Translations under genes and position numbers: made by a program
From: an uncultured Eggerthella sp.
GTDB lineage: Bacteria; Actinomycetota; Coriobacteriia; Coriobacteriales; Eggerthellaceae
DNA length: 64,000 nucleotides
NCBI GenBank assembly: GCA_900540345.1
Contig: UQFK01000002.1
Span: 124,001 to 188,000, forward strand
Direction of reading: 5' to 3'
Part shown: positions 60,067 through 64,000 of the stretch, in pieces
Position numbering within the stretch: position 1 is the stretch's first letter
Layout of the letters: every line of letters begins with the position of its first letter
Notes under the pieces: model-generated
Told to the model about the DNA's origin: nothing
What the model saw: only the letters and a program-made list of their open reading frames with translations
Database searches by the model: none

Positions 60067-60179
60067 CTTTAGACACACCTACAGTTGAAACGTACCTGCT
60101 TTAGGTACACCTGCAGCTAATCGCGCCTACTTTAGACACACCTGCAGTTTAGACGCGCCATGGTTTAGGCATACTATGC
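60067..60179. repeat. Three and a half degenerate 31-33-base tandem repeats
   Basis: Units start at 60067, 60099, 60130 and (partial) 60163, all beginning CTTTAG or GTTTAG; units 1 and 3 share CTTTAGACACACCT-CAGTT. A perfect dyad GTACCT-GCTTT-AGGTAC (60092-60108) spans the junction of units 1 and 2. The array lies entirely in the 3' untranslated part of the acyl-CoA dehydrogenase gene. Function unknown. Confidence 0.55.
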
Positions 60180-61342
60180 TATTTAGCTGCGTATTTCTTG
60201 ACCAGCTGGCGACCAGCGATATAGTCCATGACCTCAGTCGTGCCACCCGCCATCTCATAGCCACGCAAGTCAGCCCAGATGCGGGCTGCACGCAGTTCCT
60301 TGGTATAACCAATAGCCGCATAGATCGACAGCGCATGGTCAGCGACTTCAGTAAGGTTCTGGCATGCATAGCTTTTCAGAAGTGCCGATTCAAGACGTGT
60401 TGATTCGCCCTTATCGAGCATGCTTACCACGCGATAAAGACGCGTACGCACATTCTCAAGGATGTTCTCCATCGCAACCAAATGATCCTGGATTGCGCCA
60501 AGCTTGCCGATCGGCTTTTGGAAACAGATGCGATCCGAGCAGTATGCACCTGCATCGTTCATAACCGCCTGAGCCTGACCTAATGCCTGCGCTACAACCA
60601 AGCAACGCTCGAATTCAAGCTTCTTCATGAGCAGCTTCCAGCCTTCTCCGGGAGCACCGATACGCATATCCTCTGTAAGAACCACGTTATCAAAGAAGCA
60701 ATCGACAAAGGGGATAGTCTGCTGACCAACCTTGTCGAGATGACCGATAGTAAATCCTTCTGCATCATTGGGAACAAGCCAAAGGGAATACTTGTCATTG
60801 TCGTAAGAAGGATCCTCGTCTTTTGCGATAACGATTGTGTAAACAGAAAGCCCGCCAAGCGTTACCCAGGTCTTCTGGCCCTTCAACAAGTAGGTGCCGT
60901 CTGGCTGCTTGGTCGTGATGCAGGTCATCGCATTATTGTCAGAACCCGCTGCAGGCTCCGAGATAGCCGTACAAGCGATGCAGGTGCTCTCAACGTTTTC
61001 GATCGCATCCATGATCAGCTGTGCTTGTGCCTCGGTGCCGAAATCGATCACGTCAGTAATCGAGTTGGTATCGGTCGTAAACGGAAGTGCTGTGCCTGTG
61101 AATTCATGCAGCTTTTCCGTGAGGATGATCTGCGTGAGCTTGTCGCACGGAATGCCTCCAACTTCTTCAGGCAAGCCTAAATGCATGAAACCAGCCTCGC
61201 GGTAGGCCATTGCGGCTTCAACGCTGATATGATGATCGACCTCATAAGCCTGCTTCACTGCTTCTTCAGTAAAATAGCGATCGGCATATTCTCGTGCGCT
61301 TTCGATGAAGAGCTCTTGATCGGTAGTGAGTGAAAAATCCAT
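60179..61342 (-). CDS. Acyl-CoA dehydrogenase family protein
   Basis: A 387-residue flavoprotein: N-terminal helical domain starting MDFSLTTDQELF, the FAD block ISEPAAGSDNNAM near 125-137, middle beta domain with KGQKTWVTLGG, and a C-terminal helical domain ending IAGRQLVKKYAAK. The usual catalytic Glu of the IYEGT motif is Gly at the corresponding place (MAGGTTEV, Gly366), as in some atypical members. Together with two CaiB-like genes upstream it may reduce or oxidise an acyl-CoA (carnitine- or aryl-acrylate-like); the substrate is inferred only from neighbours. AAAGGG precedes the ATG. Confidence 0.88.
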   Translation of the reverse strand: MDFSLTTDQELFIESAREYADRYFTEEAVKQAYEVDHHISVEAAMAYREAGFMHLGLPEEVGGIPCDKLTQIILTEKLHEFTGTALPFTTDTNSITDVIDFGTEAQAQLIMDAIENVESTCIACTAISEPAAGSDNNAMTCITTKQPDGTYLLKGQKTWVTLGGLSVYTIVIAKDEDPSYDNDKYSLWLVPNDAEGFTIGHLDKVGQQTIPFVDCFFDNVVLTEDMRIGAPGEGWKLLMKKLEFERCLVVAQALGQAQAVMNDAGAYCSDRICFQKPIGKLGAIQDHLVAMENILENVRTRLYRVVSMLDKGESTRLESALLKSYACQNLTEVADHALSIYAAIGYTKELRAARIWADLRGYEMAGGTTEVMDYIAGRQLVKKYAAK

Positions 61343-61375
61343 CGTGTTTCCCTTTCGTAACCTATGCTCCATACA

Positions 61376-61404
61376 CAAGATGCCGGCACAGAGCCGGCAT
61401 CTTG
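61376..61404 (-). other. Perfect intercistronic hairpin
   Basis: CAAGATGCCGGC/GCCGGCATCTTG, 12 perfect pairs around a five-base loop, in the 100-base gap between the CoA-transferase and acyl-CoA dehydrogenase genes. No T run follows, so it is more likely an mRNA-stability or processing element than a terminator. Confidence 0.6.
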
Positions 61405-61442
61405 CGTTGGAAGGAAAGATTTCCTGACAAAGAATCGTGGCC

Positions 61443-62666
61443 TTATGCAGGCTTAACTGGAGCTCGATCCTCTTCAGGCTCAATATCGTCACCCAAACGG
61501 ATGCCGCCTTCTTCCTTAAGACGTGCGATCGTCGCATCATCTGCGCCGACCTGCTTAAGGTACATCTCAGTGTCCTCACCGAGCATCGAAGGAGCCTCGA
61601 ACTCGGAGATTTCCACTGGGATTGTTGAGATGTGGTGCGGCAGACCAGTCTGCAGCACGCGACCAACATGCGGGAATTCAACCCAAGCGAGCGCTTCGGG
61701 ATTCTCGCGCGTGATCTGCTCGACCGCTTCAGTCTTGGAGTTGACCTTAGCGATACAGAAGTCCTTATCCTCGAGCCATTTCATCCACTCATCGGTAGTC
61801 TTGCTCTTAATGGTCTCTTCAACGATCTCGAAAGCCTCAGGAGCTTCCCAACGACGCATGAGACCCGTTGGCTTGATCTCGGGATGACCGATTGCATCGC
61901 AGAAGGGCTCCCAGAATTTCGCCTCGACCATGCCAAGTGCAAGCTTGCCGCCATCAGCAGTTTCATAGACGTTGTATGCCGTAGAAGGATATTCAAGGTC
62001 GTCACGCTTGCATTCGCCATCGTTGAAGCACCAACGGCTGTCGAGCAAGGAGTTCCACCATACGAAGCAATCGAACATAGAGATGTCGATGTAGGAACCT
62101 TCGCCGGTCACCGTACGTGCATACAATGCAGCGAGCAATGCCTGACCTGCAACCATGCCTGAAGACAGGTCGCACAGATGCAGCGGAGAGGTAGAACCGT
62201 GGTTCACAGATAGATAGCCAGCATCTGCCTGCATGTTCAGGTCGTGCTGCGCCTTCTTCGAGCGAGGATCGTTTGCACCGTAACCAGAAATGGAGCAGTA
62301 GATGATACCGGGGTTGATCTTCTTGACTGATTCATAGTCGATACCAAGCTTTGCGGTAACGCCTGGGCGGAAGCTCTCGACAATGATGTCGGCTTCTTTT
62401 GCCATCTTCAAGAACCAATCGACCACTTCTTCGTTCTTCAGGTTCAAAGAAACGGACTTCTTGTTGCGACCGAGCGCGGTGATGTAGTAAGAAATACCGC
62501 CACCCTTGGTCGGATAGTCGTGGCGCATGAAGTCGCCAAGACCGGTGTCTTCAACCTTGATGACCGTTGCACCGAGGTCTGCGAGGACCTGAGTTGCATA
62601 GCCACCAGGAAGGTAACGAGAAAAGTCGAGAACGGTAATACCAGAAAATGGAGTGTTCTTTGCCAT
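61443..62666 (-). CDS. CaiB/BaiF family CoA-transferase or acyl-CoA racemase
   Basis: The 407-residue protein is a family III CoA-transferase: VLDFSRYLPGGYATQVLADLGATVIKVED near 12-40 and ALGRNKKSVSLNLKNEE. Asp166 (HLCDLSSGM) is the conserved carboxylate. It also has His141 in AQHDLNMQ, where racemases of this fold (AMACR/MCR) carry the second catalytic base, so racemisation of a 2-methylacyl-CoA is an alternative to CoA transfer. Inference from motif only. AAGGTGG precedes the ATG. It is 13 bases downstream of the second CaiB-like gene. Confidence 0.85.
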   Translation of the reverse strand: MAKNTPFSGITVLDFSRYLPGGYATQVLADLGATVIKVEDTGLGDFMRHDYPTKGGGISYYITALGRNKKSVSLNLKNEEVVDWFLKMAKEADIIVESFRPGVTAKLGIDYESVKKINPGIIYCSISGYGANDPRSKKAQHDLNMQADAGYLSVNHGSTSPLHLCDLSSGMVAGQALLAALYARTVTGEGSYIDISMFDCFVWWNSLLDSRWCFNDGECKRDDLEYPSTAYNVYETADGGKLALGMVEAKFWEPFCDAIGHPEIKPTGLMRRWEAPEAFEIVEETIKSKTTDEWMKWLEDKDFCIAKVNSKTEAVEQITRENPEALAWVEFPHVGRVLQTGLPHHISTIPVEISEFEAPSMLGEDTEMYLKQVGADDATIARLKEEGGIRLGDDIEPEEDRAPVKPA

Positions 62667-62679
62667 TAGTTAACCACCT

Positions 62680-63999
62680 TTATTTCGTCTTCTTAGAGTT
62701 CGGACCGAAGCTGGGCTCCAAAACCTCAGGAGGCAGTGGATCGCCGTCATATTCCATGACTGCACCGTCTGCAGCAAGCTTATCGATCTCTGCATCAGTG
62801 TAGCCCGCAACGTCTTTCAGGATCTTGCGGGTGTCGTAGCCAACAGGGCGGCTGCGATAGAGCACCGGATCACCAATGGAGTCCAGACGGAACGGAGGTG
62901 TAGTGACGATGTATTCGTCGTCCTCAGTGAACTGAGAGGTCGGGCCCTGCTTGGTGTACTTGATCTTACGAAGCTGGTCATTTGCAAATGCTTCTTCGTC
63001 GTTCAGAACGTCTGCGACGGTCTGGATCTTCTCGAACGGAATATCATTCTCGCGGAAGCGACGCTCGAGCTCTTCGAAGTCGAATTTCTTGGTAGCCTCT
63101 TGGATCGCTTCAACAACCTCGACATAACGGCCGTTGTTAGCGAGCGCTTCGAGCGTGTTGAGCTCTGGATCGGTGAAGTACTTCGGATCCATTTCGAGCG
63201 TTTCGAACACAAGCTGGCAATACTTGTTGTAATTGCCAAAGCACATGAGGAACCAGATGCCATCCTTCGAAGGATAGGAATTATTGGTCGGGCACTTTGC
63301 CTTCATGCGATCCTTGGGGTGCTGATCGCCCTGCTGCGCGGTGATGAGCGAGCAGGTCATTCCCCAGGTACCAACATGGTAGAGGCTCGTGGTGACCTTA
63401 TCGCCTTGACCCGTACGAAGTGCACCAGCATATGCACCGAGGATGCCAGCGGTGAGTGCACAACCCGTATTCCAGTCACCAAATGCGATAGGCGAATTGC
63501 CTGGCTCATAGTGCTCGTTGTTCTGAGGAATAGAAGCAACGAAGCCAGAACGTGCCGCAAATGAAGTAGCGTCGAAGCCCTTTGCGTCCTTCATAGGACC
63601 ATACTGACCATAGCCGCGGTTCTGAGCCCAAACGAGCTTCGGGAACTTCGCATGAAGCGTGTCATAGTCAAGACCGAGACGCTGAAGTGCGCCGTCGCGC
63701 AAAGAGGTGACAAAAATGTCTGCCTTGTCCAAGAGGCGCATCATAGCCTCATGGCCTTCTGGGCTCTTGCAGTCGATAGCGGTCCACTCTTTGTTGAAAG
63801 AACCGCAGTCGTATGCGACATCGTCAAATTCACTCTTGTAGTTCATGCCCCAGGCCATACCCTGAGTGCGCTGTTCGTCGCCTGTAAATGGCTCGACCTT
63901 GATGACTGTTGCGCCCATTTCGCCGAGCAGACGAGCAGCTGCGGGACCTGCCGCATACTGAGTGAGGTCAACGACGATTACGCCTTCCAAACCTGCCAT
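62680..63999 (-). CDS. CaiB/BaiF family CoA-transferase
   Basis: A 439-residue family III CoA-transferase from an ATG at 63997-63999, one base from the window end, so its ribosome site is not visible and an earlier start cannot be excluded. Seen: VIVVDLTQYAAGPAAARLLGEMGATVIKVEPF at 8-37 and Asp175 (FGDWNTG), the place of the covalent-anhydride Asp; the racemase His is Phe142 (GFDATSF), so true CoA transfer is likely. Related enzymes move CoA from a donor (acetyl-, succinyl- or product-CoA) onto carnitine, oxalate or aryl acids. It is the first gene seen of the operon with the second CaiB-like and acyl-CoA dehydrogenase genes. Confidence 0.85.
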   Translation of the reverse strand: MAGLEGVIVVDLTQYAAGPAAARLLGEMGATVIKVEPFTGDEQRTQGMAWGMNYKSEFDDVAYDCGSFNKEWTAIDCKSPEGHEAMMRLLDKADIFVTSLRDGALQRLGLDYDTLHAKFPKLVWAQNRGYGQYGPMKDAKGFDATSFAARSGFVASIPQNNEHYEPGNSPIAFGDWNTGCALTAGILGAYAGALRTGQGDKVTTSLYHVGTWGMTCSLITAQQGDQHPKDRMKAKCPTNNSYPSKDGIWFLMCFGNYNKYCQLVFETLEMDPKYFTDPELNTLEALANNGRYVEVVEAIQEATKKFDFEELERRFRENDIPFEKIQTVADVLNDEEAFANDQLRKIKYTKQGPTSQFTEDDEYIVTTPPFRLDSIGDPVLYRSRPVGYDTRKILKDVAGYTDAEIDKLAADGAVMEYDGDPLPPEVLEPSFGPNSKKTK

Positions 64000-64000
64000 A

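Noticed and set aside
1..64000. CRISPR array, tRNA/rRNA genes, intact IS or prophage
   Set aside because: No regularly spaced near-identical repeats with unique spacers, no cloverleaf or rRNA-like sequence, and no transposase or integrase frame was found; the only tandem repeats are at 60067-60179 and are too degenerate and few.

Overview
The window looks like a chromosomal segment of an anaerobic actinobacterium of the class Coriobacteriia (Eggerthellaceae-like). This is inference from content: a TsaB-RimI-TsaD fusion, VaFE/SpaA surface proteins with a class B sortase, a CmpB-type permease, the FhS/FchA/FolD one-carbon set, hydrogenase maturation genes, CaiB-type CoA-transferases and a minimal TatA/TatC system. 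Base composition by eye is close to 50-55% GC, low for that family, so a Cryptobacterium-like lineage is possible; this is a guess from composition only. No rRNA, tRNA, CRISPR array, intact insertion sequence or prophage was recognised, and gene density is high.

Layout. 1-3718 (minus): nadB (cut by the window edge), nadA, a YeiH-type exporter and diaminopimelate dehydrogenase. 3957-7905 (plus): an M16C metallopeptidase and a Pro/Ala-rich membrane protein. 8167-11667 (plus): the thiazole operon thiS-thiF-thiG-thiH-thiE behind a short leader with a strong terminator hairpin. 11708-13356 (minus): TatD nuclease and TcdA. 13616-14470 (plus): a baeRF-type ribosome-associated factor. 14629-17039 (minus): tyrosine phosphatase and a CPA2 antiporter; 17229-18716 (plus): a ClC channel; 18872-20065 (minus): a CmpB-type membrane protein. 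20244-22529 (plus): a two-gene DNA-metabolism pair (radical SAM plus partner) whose promoter carries a LexA-like box; then serC. 23897-26064 (minus): AarF kinase and a phasin-like protein. 26224-28031 (plus): a truncated SDR remnant, an intact BaiA-like SDR and an aldo/keto reductase. 28170-30187 (minus): a lipoprotein and glutamate-cysteine ligase. 30416-37560 (plus): two large cell-wall proteins and their class B sortase.

37594-57901 is almost all minus strand: rlmD, a small unknown, tyrS, a TrmH-family methylase, a VapBC-like pair, groES-groEL under a perfect CIRCE operator, nadE, hypA-hypB, tatA-tatC, an amidohydrolase that has lost its metal ligands, menG, and one long operon coaX-fhs-fchA-folD-tsaE-(tsaB-rimI-tsaD). 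58056-59783 (plus) is an OmpR-type two-component system. A repeat-rich 395-base gap follows, then on the minus strand an acyl-CoA dehydrogenase and two CaiB/BaiF family proteins, which look like one module for activating and reducing an organic acid as its CoA ester.

The most unusual items are the metal-site-less amidohydrolase (48616-49974), the FolD variant paired with FchA (53940-55408), the single-chain TsaB-RimI-TsaD protein (50954-53428), the SOS-box-like promoter of the uncharacterised DNA-metabolism pair (20188-22529), and the sortase B locus with Ala-x-Thr-Gly sorting motifs (30416-37560).
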